Assembly: GCA_947179485.1 (NCBI GenBank)
Contig: OX359245.1
Location: 74,139,067 to 74,203,066 of the forward strand
DNA from: Allacma fusca
Taxonomy: Eukaryota; Arthropoda; Collembola; Symphypleona; Sminthuridae
DNA length: 64,000 nucleotides
Reading direction: 5' to 3'
Shown: piece after piece, positions 20,624 to 30,788 of the stretch
How the letters are laid out: each line of letters starts with the position of its first letter
How positions within the stretch are numbered: position 1 is the stretch's first letter
Position numbers and translations under genes: made by a program
Notes under the pieces: generated by a model
What the model was told of the DNA's origin: nothing
The model's database searches: none
What the model saw: only the letters and a program-made list of their open reading frames with translations

Positions 20624-23362
20624 TTATTTAAAGCAGTTATATGTTATAGCTTCTTCGCCTCTATTCAGTACAAACTTAAACAGGAATTTCAAAGTTGCTT
20701 TAAATATCGTACATCTTATATTGATAGCTCCTGTTTCCAGGCGTATTACATAATCTGGCGTACTATTGGTGACATTCAATAGCCTTCGGAGAAACTGCGT
20801 CTGGATCATGACAATTTCCTTTAAGTATCTTAGTCCCCATATTGGGGTGGCATATAATACTATAGACGAAACTAGAGAGTCAAACAGCGCAATGCATGTC
20901 TTCACATTGTTAATTTTAGCTTTCCAGCACACGGCGAAGAGATTCGCTAGTGCAGGTTTGGATTTACAAATAAAGTGAGTTTTCGCTATGTTAAAAACTG
21001 ATGTGGATTGAAAGGGTACTCCTAAATATGTGTACGATTTAACAGTTTCAACCTCGTTTTGATTCCAAACGAACTTATCCTTCTTACTGTGTCTCCCTCC
21101 TTTACTAAATATAACAATTTTTGTTTTCCCTAGATTTACCTTAAGATTATTGTCATCAAAGAATTTGCTTAATACATTAATTTGTCTTTGTAAATCATGA
21201 CTCGTTTTCGCCGTAAGTACAATATCATCCGCATATAGGAGAATATTAATTACCTTGTTATGCATTTCAATTCCTTTCACGGAGGTATCATTCAGAATCT
21301 TTACAATCTTATCTATGTATATACTAAACAATGTAGGAGATAGTGTCTCCCCCTGCAGCACACCTTTGAGAATATTGATGGACCCCGTAAGTCCATTGTT
21401 CCCTCTTATTTGTGTTCTTGCTTTGCTGTATATGTCCTTGATGCATTCAACAAGATGCTTACTTATTCCTTCCTCCAGCAGTCTGTTCCATAAGAGATTT
21501 TGCACTATCGAATCGAACGCTTGACTAAGATCCACAAAAAGAGTGTACAACTTGCCTTTTGGCTTCGAGATCATTTTACATATCATACCATAAAGTGAAA
21601 ATACATGCTCAGCACACCCTTTACCGCCCCTATACGCTGCTTGGTTGTCCGAAATAGTCTTATGGGTTGTGCAATGATCTTGCACCCGCTTTGCAATAAC
21701 AGCTGTGTATAATTTTACAATAGTATTGAACAATGAAATTGGTCGGTAGTTACTCGGGCAATTCTTATTTCCTTTTTTGAAAATTGGACAGGTGATTATA
21801 TTTCCCCAACTATCAGGAATACTTCTAGTGTTCAGCGCATGATTTAAAAGCCCAGTGAGGTATGTCAGGTTCATTTCATCAAAGATTTTCCAGACTTCAT
21901 TTGGTATACCGTCCTTGCCAGGCGATTTTCTGTTGGCTAGTTTCTTTAGAGCGTTTTGCACTTCTGTAGTTGTGATCAATACCTCAGTTTGTAAGTTAAC
22001 ATTGGCTATTATGGCAGGTACAGAGTTATTTGCTTCCCAATCGTTTTCAAACAGTTTCTTGAAATGACATTCCCATTGTTCATCTGTAATATCGTTTTCG
22101 GTCTGTGTAAACTTAGAGTTCCTGAATACCTTGATTGCTTGCCAAAATTCGGCTGAGGTTTTGCTGTACGATATTTGTTGCTGAATTTTTGAGTAAAAAT
22201 CTTCCTTTTTCTTAAAGATGGTTTTTTGGTATAATTTCTTTGTACTAGCGTAGTCCTCCAGAGCTGATCCCATGTTTAACTGATTGCATTTTCTCAATTT
22301 CTTCAATTTTTGAAGTACATGCTTCTTTTTCATTTTACATTCTATGTCGAACCATTTTGGTCCAAAGGATTTGTTTCTGATATGGAATCCTCGGCAAGTC
22401 ATACCATTGGCTGCAGCTGCTTCATTTACAGCTTCAATAAGTTGTTCTAAGCTGTGTTGGGCTTTCGGACAATTGTGTATGTAACTCGTCTTTAAGTGTT
22501 CCTTAAACTCTTCCCTTCGTTCCGGATTCCAGTGTATTTTATTACACACTATTTTCGCATGGCTCATTTGTTCTGCTTTAAAATTGAGAAGTATAATGTT
22601 GTGGTCTGATTCAACTGTTTCAATTACTTCAAAGTCACGAATTTTGTCTAGCGTGCTCAGGGTACATATTCCCAGGTCAATGGTGCTAGCACCCATGTGG
22701 TTTACAAATGTGAATTTCCCGTTTGGATCTGACAAGCTTCTACCATTGAGTATGATCATGTTTAAGTCAACTACAGTATTAATAATTGTTTTCCCTTTCC
22801 GATTGCATATTTTATCCATATTTTTTCTTTGTTTACATATGGCTGTGATTACATTATTGTTTTGATACTCACACTCCTTTCCTTCTCCCACCCTACCATT
22901 AAGGTCTCCTAGTAAAATAACATTTTTGCAGAACAGGTCATGCTTTTTAAAGATTGCTTCAATTATATTCTTATTTTCTGTTGGAGGCAAGTACATAAAA
23001 ACAAATGTTCCTATTTTGTCCAATGTTATGACAACATATCTCTCATTTATCTCAACATTTCTATACAATCCAGAGAAAGCTTTCATTATTCCAACTAAAA
23101 TACCACCACTCGGTCGTCCTCTGTTTTTAGTAATTGGATCAGAAAATATTAAGTCATAATTATTTAAAAAGTGGCTGTCGCCCAGCGTGTTCCTATTTCT
23201 CATCCATGTTTCCGTCAAACAAAATATACTTGGATTAAACTCACACAGCTTATTTAATTTCAAATGCGCATTCATTTTTATCCCGTGAACATTCCAGTAT
23301 AATACATTACCAAGCTGGCTATAGCCATTGTCAGTGTGACGTTGTACGGGTTGGCCTAATTC
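20624..23362 (-). CDS. LINE ORF2: APE endonuclease and reverse transcriptase
   Basis: The frame opens right after the ORF1 stop (23365-23363) and runs to a TAA at 20626-20624. The first ATG is at 23275, but the conserved start of the endonuclease fold, LYWNVHGI, lies upstream of it. Translation must therefore begin before that ATG or by reading through. Endonuclease motifs: FCLTETWM, LLGDLNGRVGEG and SDHNIILL. Reverse transcriptase motifs: GKDGIPNEVWK, FVDLSQAFD, GVLQGETLSPTLF and YADDIVL (about 21220-21240). It is an RNA-dependent DNA polymerase with a nicking endonuclease for target-primed insertion. All catalytic motifs seen are intact. Confidence 0.9.
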   Translation of the reverse strand, partial: ELGQPVQRHTDNGYSQLGNVLYWNVHGIKMNAHLKLNKLCEFNPSIFCLTETWMRNRNTLGDSHFLNNYDLIFSDPITKNRGRPSGGILVGIMKAFSGLYRNVEINERYVVITLDKIGTFVFMYLPPTENKNIIEAIFKKHDLFCKNVILLGDLNGRVGEGKECEYQNNNVITAICKQRKNMDKICNRKGKTIINTVVDLNMIILNGRSLSDPNGKFTFVNHMGASTIDLGICTLSTLDKIRDFEVIETVESDHNIILLNFKAEQMSHAKIVCNKIHWNPERREEFKEHLKTSYIHNCPKAQHSLEQLIEAVNEAAAANGMTCRGFHIRNKSFGPKWFDIECKMKKKHVLQKLKKLRKCNQLNMGSALEDYASTKKLYQKTIFKKKEDFYSKIQQQISYSKTSAEFWQAIKVFRNSKFTQTENDITDEQWECHFKKLFENDWEANNSVPAIIANVNLQTEVLITTTEVQNALKKLANRKSPGKDGIPNEVWKIFDEMNLTYLTGLLNHALNTRSIPDSWGNIITCPIFKKGNKNCPSNYRPISLFNTIVKLYTAVIAKRVQDHCTTHKTISDNQAAYRGGKGCAEHVFSLYGMICKMISKPKGKLYTLFVDLSQAFDSIVQNLLWNRLLEEGISKHLVECIKDIYSKARTQIRGNNGLTGSINILKGVLQGETLSPTLFSIYIDKIVKILNDTSVKGIEMHNKVINILLYADDIVLTAKTSHDLQRQINVLSKFFDDNNLKVNLGKTKIVIFSKGGRHSKKDKFVWNQNEVETVKSYTYLGVPFQSTSVFNIAKTHFICKSKPALANLFAVCWKAKINNVKTCIALFDSLVSSIVLYATPIWGLRYLKEIVMIQTQFLRRLLNVTNSTPDYVIRLETGAINIRCTIFKATLKFLFKFVLNRGEEAITYNCFK

Positions 23363-24145
23363 TCATTGTACATCCTCCATGCTTTCTCCAGGTTTCTTCT
23401 TTCGGAGTTCACGCTGGATTTTTGCCTTTACTGAGTCTTCTTTGCTTAGGTCTGGGTTGATGTATATAGGGATTCTCTTGTTTTTAAAGAGCTTCCGGTT
23501 CTTCAGCACAGTTTCACGTTCACTTATTCTAGCGAATGTGACTTTCACCGCTCTTGGGAATTTGGAACCGGTTGCCCTCTTGATCCTGTACGCATCTTCA
23601 ATGAAGACATCATCAATTTCCAAGTCGTTTCGTAAAATCCTCTGTATATTCTCATATAGCTGCTCTCTTGTTTCTCCTTCTGCTTTAGTAATGCCAAAGA
23701 ACATTAAATTGTTTCTTCTGCAAAGCTTATCAAGTCTTCCCTCAACCGTGTTAACTTTCTTCTGCAGGTTTTCATTTTCTTTCTTGCAGTCCCCTATTTG
23801 ATGCTTTAGATACGAGTTTTCTTCTTCCAGTTCATCTACGCGTGCCTCCAGAACTTCCAGTCTGCCCTGAAGATTTGCTTCCACCGATTCAAGTTTTCTT
23901 GTTATGTTTGCTGTAATTTTGTTCTCAATTTTCTCCATTCGGTCCAAAAGTATGCTCATACTGTCCTTCTTCAGATGTGTTTCTTGGTTTTTAGCCTTTT
24001 TGGTTTCCCCATCATTTATTTCCTCTTCGTTTCTCCGCTTTCCAGCGACTGCTGCATCGTTTCTGGATGAAGTATTTGGCCCTATCAGTATCCCGCCTTT
24101 TGGATTTGTAGTAGTAGCTTTGGGTGAGTGCTTCATAAATGACAT
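23363..24145 (-). CDS. LINE ORF1: L1ORF1p-like RNA-binding coiled-coil protein
   Basis: 260 aa. A basic N-terminus is followed by a heptad-rich coiled coil (about residues 65-135, from MEKIENKI to NTVEGRLDKL), then an RRM-like core starting RRNNLMFFGI (about 142-150) and a basic C-terminal part with ERETVLKNRKLFKNKRIPIYI. This layout matches L1-type ORF1 proteins, which trimerise and coat the element RNA. It ends in TGA at 23365-23363, after which the same frame stays open into ORF2 with no spacer. Confidence 0.88.
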   Translation of the reverse strand: MSFMKHSPKATTTNPKGGILIGPNTSSRNDAAVAGKRRNEEEINDGETKKAKNQETHLKKDSMSILLDRMEKIENKITANITRKLESVEANLQGRLEVLEARVDELEEENSYLKHQIGDCKKENENLQKKVNTVEGRLDKLCRRNNLMFFGITKAEGETREQLYENIQRILRNDLEIDDVFIEDAYRIKRATGSKFPRAVKVTFARISERETVLKNRKLFKNKRIPIYINPDLSKEDSVKAKIQRELRKKKPGESMEDVQ

Positions 24146-24699
24146 CTTGTCCAGGTGCTGTTAATAATGTTATGTATTAGTGTGTATTCTCGGTACTCAG
24201 GTTTATTTTACTTTACTTCAGCCACTCTTATCGCTTTCGGCTGTTTTCAATGCTAATATACATTCTGTGGATTGAATGTTACTTATAATTTACTTATCTT
24301 AGACTGGCTGCCTGGCCAGCTATATGTGATGCAGTGCAGTCATTCAGCTTTGCATAAAGGTTTAGCTGCCAGGCTGTTGGGTGTTTAAGGCAGTATGCAC
24401 GTATGTTCTAATACACAGTTATGCACTAAAACTACTGGTCAACACCCTGATGTTTTCCTTTAGAGCAGCACTTAAGTTCCAATTTCCAAAAAAACAAACT
24501 TTTTCACACCCAATTTTCGGGTTTCTCCTCTTTGTTTCTCACGGTTTTTCTTTCTGCCTGATTTGCTGCAGTTTTAGCTCTGTTTTGACACTCTTTTGCG
24601 CTCGGTATCTCCAGGTTTTCTCGCCTAAATATTATTGTTTCCCGGAGCACTTGCAATGCACGTCCACTCTCCTATTCCACAAAAAGTTCCAAATACTCA

Positions 24700-25818
24700 T
24701 TACGATAGGGACATAAATGAAAATTAGCTATTAGCTATTAGCTACCCTGCAAATGTTGTCCATAAGACGTATATCTCAATCAAAACCATCCTGTAATAAT
24801 TGCAGCCCAAACGCCAGTTCCTATCTTGAGAAAAAAGCCAGGTCTGATTCCTGACACTAAAAACGCCCACCCATGACACAAAAGCTCCATTCATAAGGGA
24901 AACATATATGTACGTATATGTTATTTTAGGTTATAATATGTAGGTCGGTTCACGCACACACGTCCCCGCTAATTGTAGTACGAGAGACACGTGCGACACG
25001 AGCTGATTATGAAGAACGCATGAAATGCTCAATAGCTTTAAATTGTTTTCGCGGACCTAAGTTAAATGGAAATGAATGTCATAAATGTGTTGTTTGTAAT
25101 TTGAAAATCATGTTTCCATAAATAAACGCTCGTTTGTAAGCACTCAATTCATTGATACCTATTAATCGCAGGTAAAGGCATGGCATCTACCTAAAATTAC
25201 TAACATGGTTCTAAGTTGAAACTTTGTAGGTTCTAGTATACATTATTTGTGCAGGGAGTTAAGTAATATTTTACGCAAACATTAAGTAATGCTTTTTACA
25301 GATTAGCATGTTACTCTTGTGACTGCGTACTTGAACGAATATGGTCGAATTTCTTGACGTATACTGATAATGCTTGTAAAATACAGGGTGGCCACTAATC
25401 TAGTCTCATCCAGAATTTGTTTCTGGGTAAAACTTTAAAAATCAATTTAGCAAGATGCTAGGCTTCCTTCGATATATGTATCAAACTTCTAAACACACTA
25501 GCTGATCAAGCAAAGGTGTCAATGCAAGACAATTTTAATTTCAAATGTACGTGTGTGTATATAGTGTGTGCTATAACGGGAACTCGTGTATATGCATTGA
25601 AACTCAATGTACTCATCTATCGGACTCCAGTCCAATTAGCTCCTCGATTAGTCACACAAAATGGTCCGACACAAAAGCCTTATATGTCATTCAAAACGTG
25701 CTTCTAAATATGTCCCGAAAGCCAGATGTTATCTCTAGATCAAACGCCGGGTTAAATTCCTGACTAAACAATGCCGTTACCTCAAACTGAAAAGGGTAAA
25801 TTGGCGCATATTTTAGTA
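24700..25818. repeat. Right copy of 1,119-bp direct repeat flanking the LINE
   Basis: Matches 18738-19856 over its full length with about two mismatches. It starts at the 5' end of the LINE and ends where the sequence diverges after TTTTAGTA. Together the copies behave as a target-site duplication. Confidence 0.92.
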
Positions 25819-26667
25819 TATAGAAGACAAGTGTAATGCGAATTCAGTGTAAATTAAGTATGAAATGTTCATCAATTGAAAATTCAATTTGGCATTCAAG
25901 TTCGATCAATTATATATTTCTGTAAGCGTAATGGAGTATCATCTATATAGATACTGATTTAGCATAGTTTTTCAAACCTAGAGGTCTACAAAGTCTCGGC
26001 TAGCAAAAAAGTAATTCAATAACGAAATTTTTAGGGAAACGTTGATTTTAAGAGATTTAAAATTCCAGACCAGTCACGCAATTGAACCTGTAGACATAAT
26101 TCGATTATTTACTAAACCAGAGGAACCAAACAAGCAATTTCCGGGAAACAAGAGTAAAATGATTTCAAAGTAATCTCAGTTTGATTAAAAACATGTACGT
26201 GGTATGGGTTTCAATGTACCATTTCAATTTTGCAGTTTTGGGATAGGGTCAGTGCTGGATTGGATTAGATGGTAGGTACGACGTGTGTTGGGTTTACATA
26301 TGGGTAAAGAAACTATATTTAATAAACTTAGCAAGATGTTTATGTTCGTATGCGGGAAGAGTACCAAATTTGTTTACCCATGCTCAGCCCTGCCGTTACG
26401 CACTTACTGTGTACACTGGTACTTTGGGGACAATGAGAAAAGTGCGCTGATTATTTCCCAAGGTCTCTAAAAGCACTAATGGATGTTAGTTACAGCGTAC
26501 TTATAAAACATTTGCTTACATGAAATTCCACTTAATTGTGTGTAACGGATATTTGGTTCTACCAGGGTCGAAAACTATTTTATACTTAAAAACAGAGACA
26601 CTGAACTGACACACCATTGTGAGTATCTCCTCAACAAGACTTGGGTGTACCCAGATTAGGCTTGAGC
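25819..26667. other. Intergenic, no gene recognised
   Basis: AT-rich DNA between the LINE flank and the membrane-protein gene. No supportable exon. Confidence 0.4.
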
Positions 26668-28273
26668 ATGAAAGGAAAAAATAAGATTGCTCTATTGAGC
26701 GACAATGTCCTAAAGTGGTTGAGAATCTGAATCAAGATTACCTCAACCATTGGTTCAATTCCGTATGATTGGGACGAAAAGGAGAAATATGTTGTATTCA
26801 AACCATCATACAAACGTTTTCTCGCCTGGTTTATACACAATCTACTATATTGCTCTTATTTGGGATTTGCAACCGTTCGATGGGTACAGTGCTGCATGAA
26901 AGAGTCAGCATCTTCTCCTAAAGCAATTGCAACATTCTATGTCATGTCAAGCTACTCGATTGTGTTAGCCGCGCAGTACAGCTTGTGGACGTTTTATGGC
27001 CAGCATCACATTTGGATCAATAATTATCTAAAATTGCTTCTATATATACAAGGTGAGACACTGCAGGCATTCAAAAAATATAAGCAACTAAGCTTAATCT
27101 AAGGAGTTGGGTAATTTTTCTCATTTTGCATGTAAGCGAATGTGTGTATGCAAAATCTGCAATGGACCCATTGTTGGCCTCTGCAGTCTCGTATCATTCA
27201 GTTGATGAGTGAGACCCTAAAACACGTGCCAAGACGCATACTACAGCATGCAGCAAAATTTACATATGTCAGCTCAAATAAGAACAAATACCAAAGATTA
27301 ATTTATTCACATTTCTGAATTAGCACAAATTATTTAAATGAGTTCAAAATCATGCATATGTTTCCAGATCACCACAAATCATTCCTTATCAAAATTGAGA
27401 GATGGAAATGCGTTCCTGACGGCCTTCTTCTATCTGGCTATCTGCGTATTCCTAGCGGATGTCTGGTCTTGTTGGAATATGCCCGATGCGCCATTCCTTA
27501 TTTCATCAGTGCTTGCAAACAACCCAACAAGTTTGACCAAATTTCAGCTGTTTCCATACGGCAGCATCCATTTTTGGGTTTGGGTGCATCAATGGGCAAC
27601 GATGTACTTTCACATGAACACAGTGGTTCCATACTTGGTGGGGATAAAGAATGTCTTCAGCATTCTCAGGTATTTAAATAAATGGAAATTCCTTCGAAAG
27701 CATTTCAGAAAACAATTAGACTTATTTACAAATTTAGAGAGAACACACATTCTAAATATTTTTAGTATATTTATAGTTTGCTTGACAGAGATAATACATG
27801 CATAATGTTTTGAACATATTTTTAAACAATTAGGTTTGGAGTAGCCGAAGGTACCGAGGAATTGGAATTTGAATCTCCGCTATCGTCTAATGTCAAATTT
27901 CAAACCACGTCCGTATCAAAATACTTTCGCCAGATGGAGGTTCTCAACGTAATGGCGAACGAACTATGGTCAACAGAGAATGCTATTCTAGAGATATCTT
28001 TGCTAATCGGTGTAATTTTAGCCTGTTACGGTGTAGTGAGGTACGATGCAACCCGAGCAACTCACCAAGCAATTATTGTTGTACTCCTAGCAGGAACTGT
28101 CATTATTCTTTGGGGTATAATGGATGAGGTATGTGAAGTATCCAAGGATGTGTTGTACTCTTGAAAACCAATGAAAAGGAATCCCTGGTTTAGACGGTTT
28201 TTTAGATCTTGTAAAAATGTGAGAGTAAACATTGGCCAAGGGTTGTTTTTTGCAGATCGTGGTATTAGGCTGA
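26668..28273 (+). pseudogene. Multi-pass membrane protein gene, chemoreceptor-like, with in-frame TGA
   Basis: Exons: 26668-27052, an uncertain short exon starting about 27137, 27368-27669, 27834-28128 and 28256-28273 (TGA). Junctions at CAAG|GTGAGA, TTTCCAG|ATC, CAG|GTATTT, ATTAG|GTTTG, GAG|GTATGT and TTTTTTGCAG|ATC keep the frame. The product has at least six hydrophobic helices, e.g. FYVMSSYSIVLAAQYSLW, FLTAFFYLAICVFLADVW and AIIVVLLAGTVIILWGIM, with a charged PYDWDEKEKY stretch before the first. Length (about 390 aa) and topology would fit an arthropod gustatory-type receptor, but no signature motif was recognised. Codon 21 is TGA (26728-26730), in frame between the ATG and the conserved-looking body. 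No intron could remove it, so this is either a pseudogene or a wrong start. Gene structure is well supported, function is not. Confidence 0.5.
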
Positions 28274-30739
28274 CGTTGTTGGATATTATCACCACAAACG
28301 TTGCGTCCTTGTTGCTGTCAACGAAACGATCCTAAGGCTTACTTCAATAGCTAAGCAAGTGATGCATTGAATGCACATGTAACTTTTGGTTCTATTTACA
28401 CTGAATAACTTCCATCTGTACATGATTAGTACTAAAAGACGTTGTAACACAACACAACTACTATCGTTTTGAAAATATCTCGTTCTCGAAGTTTTTCCAA
28501 ACACGAGAACGAGAGAAACGAGAATTTTAAAACCAGCGAGATACTCACCCTTAGTCTGTGTGTATTAAACGGACGTAGTGGATAAATTATTACAGCCCTC
28601 AAAGATGATATGATAGTAAAATATCGTCCTACAATATCCTCTAATTCTAATCTTAGGTCTAGATCTCAACATATCGAGCTATCGGAGGTGAAATCGTGTC
28701 GGATTCCATTAAGTCAACACAAATATATGTTATAAATGTAATGAATAACTATGCTTTTAACTAATAATGCAAACAATTCGAACAATCTTTGATTTTAAAT
28801 AATACCTGAAGTCTAGAATAGAATTTAAGTCTAAGAAATGATGAAGAAAGATTTGATCTCAAGATCGAAAACTAAAATTGCATCCACATTTTCGTTACGT
28901 CACGTTACACTACCAACATATGTTTTAATATTCGCGTTAATTATCATTACATTACTAAATATCGTATGCAAAATTCAGCGTTACCTTTCCGTTACTACAA
29001 AACAACGATAAAAATCCTACGTTAGTTTTCGTTACTATTCAAAAACAAAATAGCCGTTACTTTACTTTATCGTTATTATTATTGCGTTAGAAAACTTTGT
29101 TATACAATTGATTTTAAGCTGAACACTTCACGTTGAACGAAAAATCGACTGGTGTGTGGAACATGAATGCAATAAGATGGCGTTTGGTAGAAAAATTACA
29201 CAGCCGCGAGTGGATAGCTTTGGATATCTGAATGTCAAGTTATATTTCGTATTATTGAGTCAATTTGAATGAATTTGCTTAATGGTAGTAAACGAGAACG
29301 AACACCAAACCACAGGAATTTTATTTTTCGCTTTTATTCACAAATTTCAATTTCCTTCAATTAATTACTCTAAAACAACTAATTTGGTTTGCATAAGCAT
29401 ATATACTATTTTTCCTTCATTGAAAAATTTGACATACAAAAATGCAAGTTTTTCTTCTCTGAATTTTCTTTTCATACTGAAGCCCAAATTTTACCAAAAC
29501 TGCTTAAAATCTTGATTTTAAGATATAATTTATGACAGTGCCATTGTAAATCAATTAAGGGAATTTATTTGAATTTTATCAGATTGGTAAGCTGAAAATT
29601 CATTTTCGCCACAGATTCAGTTCTAAGACCTTAATTGTATTAATAATTTCCCTCAATATTTTCAAATTTTGTAAAAATGTAGCCCTCAAATTTCAGATTG
29701 TTTTAGTTTTCACTGTAAATATTTTTACTTGTTTTTCGGGTCACTAAAATTTACGTTATAAGAATTGTTTTTTTTTGTCTGAAGCTACGAGTTACAATTA
29801 ACATTTTAAAATCGTAGTGTGCGTATACATTTAGATTAATTTTTGAGTATACATTTAGGGGGGTGCATATAAAACATGGATTTTTTGGCATATTACATCA
29901 CTACAGTGTCCAAGCACTGGCTTAGCCCGTATAATATTCACTTGTCTTTATTTACAGTGGACCCCCTATTTTATGACCCACATACATTTTATGCTTAATT
30001 GCTACAGCTATAATAGCATACTTAGCTTTTTGCACCATGTAAATTTTAAGTAACATTTTTTTCTATACAACATTCTCTACAATTATTACAATATTCCGTA
30101 GCAAATAAGAGTACACTTCCGCTCAAATGCGCCATCAAGCCTGGTTGAGACGGATAGTGTTTGAAATGTTTATGAAATTACAAACTGTAAGGGGCTAACT
30201 ACTTTTCTAAAAATATGATTTCCAAAATTGACGCCACAAATATTTAAGAACTTGATTCACAAAAGCTCCATTGTTCAGGGTTACAATTAAAATATTCTTA
30301 TTTAGCACAGAAATTATTCCACATTTTAGGAACATTTTAAAAAATCTACTACAGACAATTACAGTAAAATTTGAAAATTAAATTAAAACTGTAAAAGTTG
30401 TAAACATTAAAAGTTTGTAAAATTTTACGATGAAAACATTGGATTATAAATTAGGGTCTAAATTGAAGTAAAAACGGGTTTCCCTTGTTTTTCGCATTTT
30501 GCCCCAATTGGCACGGAATTTTCCGTTGCTGGTGTAAAATGTCACATGAAAGTTATTAAATTTAAGAAGCATGACATTTGCGGCTCAAATACTTAAATTT
30601 CCCGGAATTTGGGAAAATCGAATTTTCCAACGATCACAAATTTAACATCACATTTAGTAAACGTAAGTTTTTTTACACACACAGGGATACAACACTTATA
30701 CACCTTAACCCAATTACTGTGGATGTAGAGAGACAGGAT
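28274..30739. other. Intergenic, AT-rich, no gene recognised
   Basis: About 2.5 kb between convergent genes. It contains a perfect 11-bp inverted repeat (28478-28488 with 28504-28514) and Thr/Tyr-codon-like CGTTAC words around 28900-29090. Nothing else was supportable. Confidence 0.4.
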
Positions 30740-30745
30740 TTTATT
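30740..30745 (-). terminator. Candidate polyadenylation signal of the DPP-like gene
   Basis: TTTATT on the plus strand is AATAAA on the coding strand, 43 bp after the stop codon at 30789. Confidence 0.55.
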
Positions 30746-30788
30746 CCGAAGTGGGAATCCACAAATTGGGTTAAGGGAAACTTTGATG

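Larger units (their letters stand above)
19857..24699 (-). mobile_element. Non-LTR retrotransposon (LINE) with L1-type ORF1
   Basis: The 4,843-bp element on the minus strand has a 5' leader of about 550 bp (24699-24146), ORF1 (24145-23363), ORF2 (23362-20627, continuing after a stop to 20009), a 3' UTR of about 130 bp and an AAT/ATT-repeat tail at about 19857-19880. Endonuclease and reverse transcriptase domains place it among APE-type LINEs. The clade is not certain; ORF1 has an L1-like coiled-coil/RRM layout. It lies exactly between the two 1,119-bp direct repeats, whose near identity implies a recent insertion. Confidence 0.93.

Noticed and set aside
18738..25818. Reading the 1.1-kb repeats as LTRs
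   Set aside because: The inner element has LINE ORF1, an APE endonuclease and an (AAT)n tail, with no gag, protease or integrase. The repeats lie outside the element ends.
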